Assembly (NCBI GenBank): GCA_030027265.1
Contig: JASENG010000012.1
Coordinates: 62,001-126,000 of the forward strand
Source of the DNA: Lysinibacillus fusiformis
GTDB lineage: Bacteria > Bacillota > Bacilli > Bacillales_A > Planococcaceae
Length of the DNA: 64,000 nucleotides
Reading direction: 5' to 3'
Position 1 is the stretch's first letter. Each line of letters begins with the position of its first letter. Shown here piece after piece: positions 36,127 to 45,269 of the stretch. Both the position numbers and the translations under genes were made by a program. Under the pieces are notes generated by a model, which made no database searches, was not told the origin of the DNA, and saw nothing but the letters and a program-made list of their open reading frames with translations.

Positions 36127-36942
36127 ATGAAAGCTGCATTTCGAATCGAAAATCTATCTTCAGGATATGAAGACAATTTAATTTTAAATGGATTAAATGT
36201 CATCATTCCTGAAGGCAAAATCACAACGATTATAGGTCCAAACGGCTGTGGAAAATCAACGCTGCTCAAAACAGTCGGGCGAATTTTGAAAAAGGATTTT
36301 GGAGAAATTTATTTGCAGGAGCAGAATATGGAGGAACTATCTACAAAAGAGATCGCTCAACATTTAGCTATTCTTTCTCAATCTCCTACTGCACCTTTTC
36401 AGCTAAAGGTCGAGGAGCTTGTTTCTTATGGCAGATACCCACATCGTAAAAATGTGAATCGACTTACAAAAAAGGATATTGAAATGATCGACTGGGCAAT
36501 GGAAGCAACAAACACCGTCGAGTTTCGTCATAAGAAATTGGCGCAGCTATCCGGTGGGCAAAGACAGCGAGTTTGGCTAGCGATGGCTTTAGCGCAAGAA
36601 ACCAAAATTCTGTTATTGGATGAACCAACAACCTATTTGGATATGGCCCACCAGCTAGAGGTTCTAAATATCGTAAAAGAACTCAATAAAAGGCATGGTT
36701 GTACGGTTGTGATGGTATTGCATGATATCAATCATGCGGCGCGGTACTCAGATGGTTTGATTGCCATGAGAAAAGGGCAAATCATTCAATGTGGGACACC
36801 TCAACAAATAATTACAACAGAGGTGCTAAAAGAAGTATTTCAAATTCATGCAAAGGTTTTGCAGGATGAGGAGACCAATTCTCCAATCTGCTTTAGCTAC
36901 GATATTTTAAAGCAACAGGCAACAGAATTGCAGGAGGTTTAA
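36127..36942 (+). CDS. Iron-siderophore ABC transporter ATP-binding protein
   Basis: This 271-residue ATPase of the FecE/FhuC group carries Walker A GPNGCGKST near residue 38, Q-loop LSQSPTAPF near 85, signature LSGGQRQR near 139, Walker B ILLLDEPTTYLD near 158 and H-loop VLHDINHA near 193. ATG at 36127 follows AGGAGGGAGAGC. It abuts the following esterase gene, whose ATG comes immediately after its stop. It energises import by the two FecCD permeases. Confidence 0.95.
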   Translation: MKAAFRIENLSSGYEDNLILNGLNVIIPEGKITTIIGPNGCGKSTLLKTVGRILKKDFGEIYLQEQNMEELSTKEIAQHLAILSQSPTAPFQLKVEELVSYGRYPHRKNVNRLTKKDIEMIDWAMEATNTVEFRHKKLAQLSGGQRQRVWLAMALAQETKILLLDEPTTYLDMAHQLEVLNIVKELNKRHGCTVVMVLHDINHAARYSDGLIAMRKGQIIQCGTPQQIITTEVLKEVFQIHAKVLQDEETNSPICFSYDILKQQATELQEV

Positions 36943-37695
36943 ATGAAGCATTTCACAATAGATTCAACGTATACAAACTATCAATATAATATTTCCGTAT
37001 CTGTTCCAAATGGTCGCCAACCTGAGGATGGATTTCCGATTATTTATGTACTGGATGGTCGAAATTATTTTGACTTTGCTAAACAAACGATTAATTTACA
37101 GTCTGGAAATTCACCTAAAACAAATGTAGAATCAGCGATTGTGGTGGGGATTTGCCATCAAGAAAAAGATGAAAGCCTGAGACGTTTTTATGACTTTACG
37201 GCACAAGCCGAAACCTATCATTTTCCTGAGAGAACTAAAGGAAAATGGGTCGAGTTAAATGATCTTGGCGGGGCAGAAAATTTCAGCAAATTTATCGAAG
37301 ACGAATTAAAGCCTGAAATTGAATCCCGTTATCCCGTCAATCAAAATAAACAAACCTTATATGGCCATTCCTTATCGGGCTATTTTGTGCTATGGAGCTA
37401 CTTGACAAAAAGGGATTGCTTTCATACCTATCTTGCAGTTAGTCCATCTCTTTGGTGGAATGACGAAGAATTATTCCGCTATCTTGAGGAGGCGGATTTA
37501 AAAGAGCAGCGTTCCGTATTTATCATTGTTGGAGAGCAAGAAGGCTTTATGGTGAAGGATGCAATTCGTTTTTACGATCAACTTCCAGCAGGTGAGACGA
37601 AGCAGCTATACATTGCTCAAGAAGAAAATCATGCCTCAGTTGTTCCCACAACGATGAGTCGAGCTTTTCGTTTTTCAACGAAAAAAAGTAAATAA
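36943..37695 (+). CDS. Alpha/beta-hydrolase siderophore esterase (IroE/Bes-like)
   Basis: This 250-residue hydrolase has the esterase-D/Fes fold. The nucleophile elbow is GHSLSG near residue 144, an aspartate or glutamate region VGEQEG is near 200, and the likely catalytic His is in ENHASVVP near 230. There is no signal peptide, so it acts in the cytoplasm. ATG is directly after the ATPase stop and is served by GCAGGAGGTTTAA. The expected role is hydrolysis of the imported ester-type (catecholate lactone) siderophore to release iron. Confidence 0.85.
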   Translation: MKHFTIDSTYTNYQYNISVSVPNGRQPEDGFPIIYVLDGRNYFDFAKQTINLQSGNSPKTNVESAIVVGICHQEKDESLRRFYDFTAQAETYHFPERTKGKWVELNDLGGAENFSKFIEDELKPEIESRYPVNQNKQTLYGHSLSGYFVLWSYLTKRDCFHTYLAVSPSLWWNDEELFRYLEEADLKEQRSVFIIVGEQEGFMVKDAIRFYDQLPAGETKQLYIAQEENHASVVPTTMSRAFRFSTKKSK

Positions 37696-37706
37696 GGAGT
37701 ATCAAG

Positions 37707-37748
37707 AACAACCAGACAGAGTCGTCAGGTTGTTTTCTTTTTTTTTAG
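37707..37748 (+). terminator. Terminator of the siderophore cassette
   Basis: AACAACC pairs with GGTTGTT around a 14-base loop and is followed by a long T-run. Confidence 0.85.
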
Positions 37749-37840
37749 GTAGGTAATAATTACCTATACATTATCGGTGTCTTTTATACTAAAATGGTAA
37801 TAACTAAACATTTCCAAATTATTATTAAATGTAGGAAGAA

Positions 37841-40111
37841 GTGGGAGTTTTGAGGCATAAAGAACCAAAAATGAATATTTTAAAACGCCTTTTTAATAAT
37901 GAAGAAATTGTTGAAGAAACCAGAAAGAATGCAGCAATCACAGACATTAATACTGACATGCCCCCTATAGATGAAAAAACCATAGAAAATGAAATTAATA
38001 ATTTCCAATATATCTTTGACCACTTAACATCGGGGATTTGGCTCCGGGAAAAATTAGATGGGGATCTGGTTTATGCTTCAAAGGGGTTTGAAGAAATTTT
38101 AAACCTCCCTTTAACTAAAATATATAAAACGCTCTCTTTGAGATACCAAATGGTCCATCCGCAATATAAAAAAGAAGTGACAGCTAATTTTCAGTCGGTG
38201 GCTCAGGGAAAAACGGTGCAAATGCTTTATCCAATCACGGATGGAAAAGGGCAGAAAAAGTGGCTGCTGGAACAAATTATCCCTCGAGTTGATAATGCTG
38301 GTACCGTCACTCAGATATTCGGAATGATAACAGATGTCACGCATGAAATGGATATCGAAGAAAAGCTCAACTTTCTGGCAAACTATGATTCATTAACTAG
38401 ACTGCCAAATCAAAAAAGTTTGTTTGAAATGCTTGATAACAACTGCAGAGAACGTACAACCTTTGCTCTCCTTTATTTAGATATAGACCGTTTCTATGTG
38501 ATTAATAATTCCTTAGGCTACCAAATTGGCGATGAGGCCTTAAAGGAAATAGCGGAGCGTCTTTCGGGGCTAACCCCGGAAGATGGGTATCTTGCGCGTT
38601 TGAATAGCAATGATTTCATTATGCTAGTTAAGAACTATGGGGATGAAAAAAGGGTATATGAATTAGCGGAAAAAATACTTCGTTCTTTTGAAAAATCATT
38701 TACCATACAGGATTATGTCCTTCATATTACAACCAGTATCGGAATTACATTTTTCCCTGAGGAAGGGGAGCGTAGACTTACTTTGTTAGAAAACGCTCAC
38801 ACGGCTCTCTTCCAAGCAAAAAGACAGGGGAAAAACAATTATCAGCTATTTTCTCACTCAAGAGATATTTCTTCCTATAAAAAGTATGTTCTGGACCGGG
38901 ATATGCGTCTAGCCTTATTAAATGAAGAGTTTTCATTATATTTTCAGCCTCAAGTTGAACCGAGTAAAGGGTTTGTTGTCGGAGCAGAAGTGCTCATCCG
39001 CTGGCAGCATCCAGAATGGGGAGATATTTCACCAGCAGAATTTATCCCTCTGGCAGAAGAAAATCATATGGTGAATCAAATCATCGATTGGGAAATTGAG
39101 AAGGTTTGTTCCATCCTACATGAATGGAAGAAAAAAGGCTATCGTCTTTATCCCATTTCCATTAATATTTCGCCGATTCGTTTTATGAAAAAGGGCTTGG
39201 TTGAATTTGTCCGGACCCAGCTTGAAAAGTATGAAGTGAATCCTCGTTATCTAGAATTGGAAATAACAGAAAGCTCGCTCTTAAAAACCGATCAATCGGT
39301 GTTAAACATCTTAAAGGAATTGAAGAATCTAGGCGTAAAAGTGGCAGTTGACGATTTTGGAACAGGATATTCTTCATTGGATTATTTAAGAAAAATTAAA
39401 CCAGATACCATTAAAATCGATAAAACCTTTATCAAAAATATTAAAAGTGAAAGTGAAATCGATAAAGGTGTCGTTGCTTCGATTTTATTTTTAGGCAAAA
39501 GATTGGATATGAAGGTGGTTGCTGAAGGGGTAGAAGAAAAGGATCAATTGGATTTTTTAAAGCAAAATGAATGCGATATGATTCAAGGTTTCCTATTTTC
39601 GGAGCCGGTACCTCAGGAAAAGTATGAAAAGATCATTCAGGTGGGATATTTAAAAGCAGTACAAAAATCCAAGAAAAAAGGCAGCATGCGAGAAAACAGG
39701 AATTTTTATCGATTTGAATTGCCTTTCCATGTCCATGGTAAAATGACGATTGCGGAAGTAAATAATCAGGTTGTTCAAGTAGGTTCAACACCAATATTAA
39801 TCGAAAATTTCAGCTTGGGCGGCATTAAAATTTTATCGAATTTAAAACTCCCGGTTAACTCCAATATGAAATTTAAATTTGAATTTAAAGTCCTTGGCGA
39901 AGACATTGAGGTCCATGGTAAATTGCGATGGATTGAAGATGAGCTTCAGGATGTCTATTCATATGGGGTGCTATTCAATTTGAACCGGACATTAGAGGAC
40001 CACATGGCGCGGCTTATAAATAGAATGACTACGTTAAGGATTACAAATCAACCGATTCCCAATACCGAATTTGTTTATGATCAAGTCACTGTGTTTTTTA
40101 ATAAAGTATAA
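37841..40111 (+). CDS. PAS-GGDEF-EAL-PilZ cyclic-di-GMP signalling protein
   Basis: The 756-residue protein carries a PAS/PAC sensor (about 45-170), a GGDEF domain (about 185-340), an EAL domain (about 350-600) and a PilZ domain (about 625-745). The GGDEF motif is replaced by NSNDF, so cyclase activity is unlikely. The EAL active-site motifs look intact: EVLIRW, LEITES, DDFGTGYSSL, KIDKTF and AEGVE. PilZ has RNFYR and NFSLGG, the cyclic-di-GMP-binding RxxxR and NxSxxG. It is probably a phosphodiesterase gated by its own PilZ. No membrane helix is seen. GTG 37841 is the likely start; ATG 37871 is an alternative. Confidence 0.92.
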   Translation: MGVLRHKEPKMNILKRLFNNEEIVEETRKNAAITDINTDMPPIDEKTIENEINNFQYIFDHLTSGIWLREKLDGDLVYASKGFEEILNLPLTKIYKTLSLRYQMVHPQYKKEVTANFQSVAQGKTVQMLYPITDGKGQKKWLLEQIIPRVDNAGTVTQIFGMITDVTHEMDIEEKLNFLANYDSLTRLPNQKSLFEMLDNNCRERTTFALLYLDIDRFYVINNSLGYQIGDEALKEIAERLSGLTPEDGYLARLNSNDFIMLVKNYGDEKRVYELAEKILRSFEKSFTIQDYVLHITTSIGITFFPEEGERRLTLLENAHTALFQAKRQGKNNYQLFSHSRDISSYKKYVLDRDMRLALLNEEFSLYFQPQVEPSKGFVVGAEVLIRWQHPEWGDISPAEFIPLAEENHMVNQIIDWEIEKVCSILHEWKKKGYRLYPISINISPIRFMKKGLVEFVRTQLEKYEVNPRYLELEITESSLLKTDQSVLNILKELKNLGVKVAVDDFGTGYSSLDYLRKIKPDTIKIDKTFIKNIKSESEIDKGVVASILFLGKRLDMKVVAEGVEEKDQLDFLKQNECDMIQGFLFSEPVPQEKYEKIIQVGYLKAVQKSKKKGSMRENRNFYRFELPFHVHGKMTIAEVNNQVVQVGSTPILIENFSLGGIKILSNLKLPVNSNMKFKFEFKVLGEDIEVHGKLRWIEDELQDVYSYGVLFNLNRTLEDHMARLINRMTTLRITNQPIPNTEFVYDQVTVFFNKV

Positions 40112-40115
40112 TGGA

Positions 40116-40165
40116 AGCCCTATGGAACGTTTCGTTATAGATCATACCATAGGGCTATCTTTTTG
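40116..40165. terminator. Bidirectional terminator between the c-di-GMP gene and yugN-like gene
   Basis: AGCCCTATGG pairs exactly with CCATAGGGCT and T-rich sequence follows on the plus strand. It lies between convergent genes. Confidence 0.85.
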
Positions 40166-40576
40166 TTAATTTAGGTATTGGAGCACCTTCTCAACCACTT
40201 GCTCGCCCGCTTTAACCCATCTGTTTTTGTTGTGGATTTCCCCATCCTTATCAACCGGAGTTTGAAACTGGCTAAATCCCGTAGCATCAAGAAGGGAGCT
40301 TTCATCGTAATCTAGACCATAATTTACTATATGTTTAATGACAAAAGGTGTTTTAAATTGAATATGGGCACTATAAGAATCAAGTTCCCCACTAATGACA
40401 ACAAAAGGTAATCTTAAATAGATTGTTTCTCCATCTTTTCTATACAAAATGGCATCGAAAAAGCCTCGATCATAATCCCAGTACCCTCCAAGACAAAAAC
40501 CATAGTTTTTAAGTTTATCACGCAAAAAGCCAAATTGTGCATGCTTTCCTTCAAGGTTGGATTCGAATTGTAGCAT
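40166..40576 (-). CDS. YugN-like family protein
   Basis: This 136-residue cytoplasmic protein resembles B. subtilis YugN: LEGKHAQFGFLRDKL, GGYWDYDRGFFDAILY and a C-terminal WVKAGEQVVEKVLQYL. The function of the family is unknown. ATG at 40576 (MLQFESN) has TGGAGGTTAGACCT before it. The earlier in-frame ATG at 40591 overlaps this ribosome site and is rejected. It is a single gene on the minus strand next to the kinase pair. Confidence 0.7.
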   Translation of the reverse strand: MLQFESNLEGKHAQFGFLRDKLKNYGFCLGGYWDYDRGFFDAILYRKDGETIYLRLPFVVISGELDSYSAHIQFKTPFVIKHIVNYGLDYDESSLLDATGFSQFQTPVDKDGEIHNKNRWVKAGEQVVEKVLQYLN

Positions 40577-40684
40577 AGGTCTAACCTCCATAATTGTTTT
40601 TTGATAAAAGGATAGGCAAAAATATCAAAGTCAATACATCAGGTGAAAGGTTTAAAAATATACAAAAGAAAAACACAAACTAAT

Positions 40685-41479
40685 TTACGTTTGTGCTTGA
40701 GCTTTGCTTATTAAGGAAAGGTTTTGCAGTGCGTCTTCGGCACTTGAAAAGGGAGAACGAATTAATAACAAGCGTTCAATATAATTTATAACTTCTGGTG
40801 GGAGCAGTAATTCCTCCTGCCAACCCTGTTCTTTCTTTTTGCTTGGCGTGTAATCGGAGTAAAGTAAAAATAGAAGGAAATGCCCTATGAAATACAAATC
40901 ACTAATATGATTTTCCGTACGTTTTGGATTAGTAATTTCTTCAATGGGAACTTCATTTTTCTTATATGCAGCTAATCCGAAATCAATAATATTGAGTCTA
41001 TTTTCTTTAAATAAGATATTTGGAATCCGCAAATCTCGATGAACAATGCCTTTTTTATGGAATTCCATAATGATTTCAAGCAGTTCTTTCGTAATTTTCA
41101 GGGACTGTTCAACCGAAAAAGTTTGCCCCTCTCTAAAAATGGCCTGTTCGAAAGTCTTTCCCTCTACATAATCCATAATATAGAACGGTGTGTCTCTAAT
41201 ATCCCCGTGGGAAATAAGAGCTGGCACATTTGGAAGATTGATTTCTTTTAATATTTTTATTTCTTGCTCGAATTTATGACGTATTTTTTTCTTATGCCGA
41301 TGCTTTGTCTTCATTCGTTTTAAGACATATTTGTTATTGGATGTAGAATCCTCCAGCAGATAGGCGACTCCATAAGCACCGACACCAATTTCTTCGATAA
41401 AGTCATAGTTGGTTTCCGATGTAATATAGTCTATTACGAGCTGATCATATTTCTTTTCGGATAAGTATTGAAGAAACAT
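40685..41479 (-). CDS. Serine/threonine protein kinase-like protein
   Basis: This 264-residue protein has a eukaryotic-type kinase domain and no membrane segment. A glycine loop IGVGAYGVAY is at residues 31-40, the ATP lysine in YVLKRMK at 54, HRDLRIPN at 147-154 (with Arg in place of the usual Lys) and DFG at 167-169. No APE motif is seen and the activation segment is short, so it resembles small Bacillus spore-associated kinases. Its ATG overlaps the stop of the upstream 61-residue gene as TAATG, which means translational coupling. The upstream Ser-rich product is therefore an obvious candidate substrate. Confidence 0.87.
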   Translation of the reverse strand: MFLQYLSEKKYDQLVIDYITSETNYDFIEEIGVGAYGVAYLLEDSTSNNKYVLKRMKTKHRHKKKIRHKFEQEIKILKEINLPNVPALISHGDIRDTPFYIMDYVEGKTFEQAIFREGQTFSVEQSLKITKELLEIIMEFHKKGIVHRDLRIPNILFKENRLNIIDFGLAAYKKNEVPIEEITNPKRTENHISDLYFIGHFLLFLLYSDYTPSKKKEQGWQEELLLPPEVINYIERLLLIRSPFSSAEDALQNLSLISKAQAQT

Positions 41480-41664
41480 TAGCTGCTGAAAAAACTGCGG
41501 GAACTTCTTGAACCGAAAAAGCCGGAGCTACGTTTGTAGCCCTTTTTATAATGCTTGTGTCCATAATAATTATGTTTATGAGAATAATGTCTGCGACTGC
41601 TGGAAGAGTAACGGCGCTTTCCATGTCCGCCGCCTAATAACCCTTTTAAAATCTTATCTAACAT
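41479..41664 (-). CDS. Small Ser/His/Tyr/Arg/Lys-rich basic protein
   Basis: This 61-residue protein has a short hydrophobic start (MLDKILKGLLGGGHG) and then an almost exclusively Ser, Arg, Lys, His, Tyr and Gly sequence: about 13 serines, six histidines and six tyrosines. The tail is GSRSSRSFFSS. It recalls spore-coat proteins of the CotG type, which are phosphorylated by a kinase encoded beside them. ATG at 41664 follows GAGGAAGGATTTT. Its stop overlaps the kinase start. No family can be named. The composition and coupling suggest a kinase substrate. Confidence 0.75.
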   Translation of the reverse strand: MLDKILKGLLGGGHGKRRYSSSSRRHYSHKHNYYGHKHYKKGYKRSSGFFGSRSSRSFFSS

Positions 41665-41835
41665 AAAATCCTTCCTCTCTATATGCGAGTTGTATAAAAG
41701 TCTTTGTTATAATAATCCGTTGATAATTATTATACGATTATAAGTAAAAGAAGTTTCATTCTCTCAAGATAAATTGTTCAATAAGTTAAGGCTTTATGAA
41801 TGGAACCTAGACAGAGCTGCTTTCGAGGTGTAGAA

Positions 41836-41859
41836 TATAATAGTTAGTTAGACTAACTA
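41836..41859. promoter_or_regulatory. MarR-type operator and -10 box of the marR-MFS operon
   Basis: The 7-1-7 palindrome TAGTTAG-A-CTAACTA (41845-41859) immediately follows a TATAAT -10 box (41836-41841), about 20 bases before marR. Occupation by the MarR dimer would block transcription, giving autorepression. Confidence 0.7.
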
Positions 41860-41879
41860 TCTATTTTGGAGGAGATGTC

Positions 41880-42302
41880 ATGAATAATTTAGAACCAACA
41901 CTTTTTGATAGTTATAGAGAATTGTACCGACCTTATGTAAATGCCGTGAACAATAAATTAGCGAAGTATCAATTATACACAGCTCAATGGGGAGTACTGC
42001 GCTTGATCAATAATATGAAGTCTTGTACTTCAGCAGAATTAGCAAAAGAGATGCGAGTTGAAAAGCCTAGTGTCACACCCATTATTAAGAAGCTAATAGA
42101 GCTTGGATACGTTGAAGTAACACAAGGGGACGATAAAAGAGAAAAGTATCTCCGCCTTACCGAAAAAGGGAATGAAGTGTTTTCAACGATACAAGTTGAG
42201 CTGGCTATTTTGCTAAATTGTCTCACGGAAGGAATTAACGAGGCAGATTTAAAAACAGCCAGAAGTGTATTAGATCAAATTTTAAAAAACATATTAAGAT
42301 AG
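41880..42302 (+). CDS. MarR family transcriptional regulator
   Basis: This 140-residue winged-helix regulator has the DNA-binding part SAELAKEMRVEKPSVTPIIKKLIELGYVE at residues about 50-78, a wing with GDDKREKYLRLTEKG, and flanking dimerisation helices. ATG at 41880 follows TTGGAGGAGATGTC. It is 13 bases before an MFS gene, so the pair is an operon. The palindrome in its promoter points to autorepression relieved by a phenolic or drug ligand. Confidence 0.93.
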   Translation: MNNLEPTLFDSYRELYRPYVNAVNNKLAKYQLYTAQWGVLRLINNMKSCTSAELAKEMRVEKPSVTPIIKKLIELGYVEVTQGDDKREKYLRLTEKGNEVFSTIQVELAILLNCLTEGINEADLKTARSVLDQILKNILR

Positions 42303-42315
42303 GAGAACTACAATC

Positions 42316-43518
42316 ATGGTCGAAAAAGAGCCATTATGGACCAGAAATTTTATGATGATCTCTTTAATCAACTTTCTAGGGACTTTAATTTTTTATTTAT
42401 TAATTGTTGTAATAGCAGGATTTGCAGTTGATGAATTTCATGCATCTACAAGTACAGCGGGGTTAGTATCCAGTATTTTTATCGTTGGGTCCTTATTGGG
42501 GCGGCTTCTTACAGGACGTGTTATCACTTCTATAGGAAGCAAAAGGACATTTCAAATAGGTTTAATCGCATTTTTCATCACTACCTGCGCCTATTTTATC
42601 GCCTTAAATTTACCTGTTTTAGTTATGGTCCGTTTATTGCACGGAATTTCATTTGGAATCATCGGAACAACTACGGGGACGTTAATTGCGCAAATTATTC
42701 CAGCATCAAGACGTGGTGAAGGAATTGGCTATTTTAGTATGAGTACAGTGCTTGCAACGGCAATTGGTCCATTTATCGGTATTTTACTTACACAAAATAC
42801 GGATAGTTTTTCATCTGTCTTTATTTTTAATACTATTTTGGTGGTTGCTTGTGTCTTCATGTATTTCACTGTGAATTTGAATACTATCCAAGCACCAATG
42901 AAAGCGAAAAATACAGTAGATGCACCAAAAGAAAAGGGCTTCAAGTTTAGCAATTATATTGAGACCAAAGCATTGCCAATATCGATTATCGTGTTATTTA
43001 TTGGGTTTGCATACTCGGGTGTTATGTCGTTTCTTTCATTCTACTCAGAGAGTATTAATTTAGTAAAAGCAGGGAGCTTCTTTTTCCTTATCTATGCGAT
43101 TACGATTCTTTGTACCCGACCAATCACTGGGCCCTTAATGGATCGAAAAGGTGCCAATATAGTTGTTTACCCAGCTTTAATAATTTTTGCAGCGGGAATG
43201 CTGTTATTTAGTCAAGCTACGAATTCATGGTTATTTTTACTAGCGGCAGGTCTAATTGGAATAGGCAATGGCAATATGAACTCGATTGCTCAAGCGGTAG
43301 CTGTAAAATCAACAGAGCCTCACCGATACGGTTTAGCAACATCCACTTATTTTATTTTTCTTGATATCGGACTGGGGGTTGGCCCATATCTATTAGGGTT
43401 GATCGAACCCCACACTACCTACCGTATGCTGTACCTGGCAATGGTACCTGTCATTCTCCTGGCACTAGTTTTATACTATTTCTTAGTACAGAGGAAGAAT
43501 CAGGCAGTGAGTGTGTAA
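42316..43518 (+). CDS. MFS efflux transporter
   Basis: This 400-residue major facilitator has twelve predicted helices. Motif A of the first half is GRLLTGRVITSIGSKRTFQIG near residue 58 and the second-half copy is RPITGPLMDRKGAN near 267, both drug:H+ antiporter features. ATG at 42316 follows ATAGGAGAACTACAATC. It lies in an operon with marR, which argues for export of toxic compounds. The substrate is unknown. Confidence 0.9.
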   Translation: MVEKEPLWTRNFMMISLINFLGTLIFYLLIVVIAGFAVDEFHASTSTAGLVSSIFIVGSLLGRLLTGRVITSIGSKRTFQIGLIAFFITTCAYFIALNLPVLVMVRLLHGISFGIIGTTTGTLIAQIIPASRRGEGIGYFSMSTVLATAIGPFIGILLTQNTDSFSSVFIFNTILVVACVFMYFTVNLNTIQAPMKAKNTVDAPKEKGFKFSNYIETKALPISIIVLFIGFAYSGVMSFLSFYSESINLVKAGSFFFLIYAITILCTRPITGPLMDRKGANIVVYPALIIFAAGMLLFSQATNSWLFLLAAGLIGIGNGNMNSIAQAVAVKSTEPHRYGLATSTYFIFLDIGLGVGPYLLGLIEPHTTYRMLYLAMVPVILLALVLYYFLVQRKNQAVSV

Positions 43519-43531
43519 ATTATAATAATAG

Positions 43532-43583
43532 GGACCAGATCCATAAACAATTCTGAATTGTTTATGGATCTGGTCCGTTTTTT
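43532..43583. terminator. Long-stem bidirectional terminator between MFS and symporter genes
   Basis: Positions 43532-43553 pair perfectly with 43555-43576 (22 bp, one-base centre), followed by a T-run on the plus strand. It separates convergent operons. Confidence 0.9.
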
Positions 43584-45234
43584 ATTCTTCCATATAAACT
43601 TCGCCGTCTTTGTATGTCATTTGTTCAGGGTAGCGCAGATTGATAACGGCATCTTGGATCTCTTGCGATGGTGGTTTTGTTGCAAGAGAGACGATAATGT
43701 TTGTTGCAAAAGCAGCAATTGCACCGAATACACCAGCACCCGTGTCAATAATCCCCAAAATTGTGAAGCCACCGTATTTTGCGGCAAAGATATAAATTAA
43801 TGTCACCCCTAGACCGACAAGCAGACCAGAAATCAACCCTTTAGAGTTGGAACGTTTCCACCATACCCCAAGCACTAACGCAGGGAAGAATGTACCTGTT
43901 GCAAGAGCGAATGCCCATGCTACAATTTGCGTAATGGCACCAGGTGGATTTAATGCCACTATTCCAGCTAATAGTGTGGCTACAACAATTGTAATACGGC
44001 CAACATTTAAGCGTTGTTTGTCAGTTGCAGTTGGTTTTAGAATACGGTAATAAATATCGTGTGCAAAGGCTGATGAAATGGCAATCAATAAACCGCCGGC
44101 AGTTGATAATGCGGCTGCCATCGCACCGGCAGCTACTAAACCGATAACAAATATCCCTAAATTCGCAATCTCGGGAGTGGCCATTACGACAATGTCATTC
44201 GCAATGATCAACTCACCCCATTCAAGAATGCCATTCCCGCTCGTATCAGCTACTTTTAATAAACCAGTATCCACCCAAGTTTTCGTCCATGCAGGAAGAT
44301 CGGCAATTTTACTGCCAGCCACTTGTGTCATTAGGATGAAACGGGAAAATGCAGCATATGCAGGAGCAGAGAAGTATAATAAACCGATAAATAATAGGGC
44401 CCAAGCACCTGACCAGCGAGCTGCTTTCATTGTTGATACTGTATAGAAACGTGCAATTACGTGAGGAAGTCCGGCAGTACCGGCCATTAAAGTAAACATA
44501 AGTGCAAGGAATTGCCATTTGCTTCCTTTTTCAAACGGCGCAAAGTATTCCGAAAGTCCGAGTTCTCGGTCAAGATCTCCTAATTTGCTGACAATCTCGC
44601 CGTAAGATAACCAAGGAAGCGGATTACCTGTAATTTGAAGTGACATGAAAATTACAGGAACGAGGTAAGCGATAATTAATACAAGGTACTGTGCCACTTG
44701 TGTCCATGTAATCCCTTTCATTCCGCCAAACGCTGCGTAGATTGCAATCAGAATTACACCGATCATTGTTCCAAGTTTAGCATCAATTTCAAAAAGGCGG
44801 CCGATAACCACCCCTGAGCCAGATAATTGCCCAATCGAGTAAGTGAAACTAATAATCATCGTACAAATTGCCGCAATAATAAGTGCAGTTTTACTCTTGA
44901 ATCGATCCCCGATAAATTCAGGAACGGTATAGCTTCCAGATTTTCTAAGTTGTGGTGCAAGCAAGAAGGTTAAAAGTAAATATCCACCAGTCCAACCCAT
45001 GATATAAGCTAATCCGTCATAGCCGAGCACCATAATTGTTCCAGCCATCCCGATAAAAGAAGCTGCACTCATCCAGTCGGCGCCGATTGCCATCCCGTTA
45101 AATAATGGAGGAACTCCTCGACCGGCTACATAGAACTCGGATGTCCCTTTAGCTCTATTAAATACGGCAATCCCGATATATAACGCGAATGTAGCTAATA
45201 TCATCGCCAATGAAACAAAAAATTGTGTATCCAA
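43582..45234 (-). CDS. Solute:sodium symporter (acetate/monocarboxylate type)
   Basis: This 550-residue sodium:solute symporter has about 13-14 helices. Features typical of the ActP-like branch are NRAKGTSEFYVAGRGVPPLFNGMAIGADWMSAASFIGMAG in the first helices, IGQLSGSGVVIGR near 128 and GTAGLPHVIARFYTV near 256. It starts at TTG 45234, seven bases from GAGGGGG. It lies 35 bases downstream of a DUF4212 gene, the small partner subunit seen with this transporter group. Likely substrates are acetate or related short carboxylates. Confidence 0.92.
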   Translation of the reverse strand: MDTQFFVSLAMILATFALYIGIAVFNRAKGTSEFYVAGRGVPPLFNGMAIGADWMSAASFIGMAGTIMVLGYDGLAYIMGWTGGYLLLTFLLAPQLRKSGSYTVPEFIGDRFKSKTALIIAAICTMIISFTYSIGQLSGSGVVIGRLFEIDAKLGTMIGVILIAIYAAFGGMKGITWTQVAQYLVLIIAYLVPVIFMSLQITGNPLPWLSYGEIVSKLGDLDRELGLSEYFAPFEKGSKWQFLALMFTLMAGTAGLPHVIARFYTVSTMKAARWSGAWALLFIGLLYFSAPAYAAFSRFILMTQVAGSKIADLPAWTKTWVDTGLLKVADTSGNGILEWGELIIANDIVVMATPEIANLGIFVIGLVAAGAMAAALSTAGGLLIAISSAFAHDIYYRILKPTATDKQRLNVGRITIVVATLLAGIVALNPPGAITQIVAWAFALATGTFFPALVLGVWWKRSNSKGLISGLLVGLGVTLIYIFAAKYGGFTILGIIDTGAGVFGAIAAFATNIIVSLATKPPSQEIQDAVINLRYPEQMTYKDGEVYMEE

Positions 45235-45269
45235 AAATCATCCCCCTCTATCTCAATGATTTTAGTACA

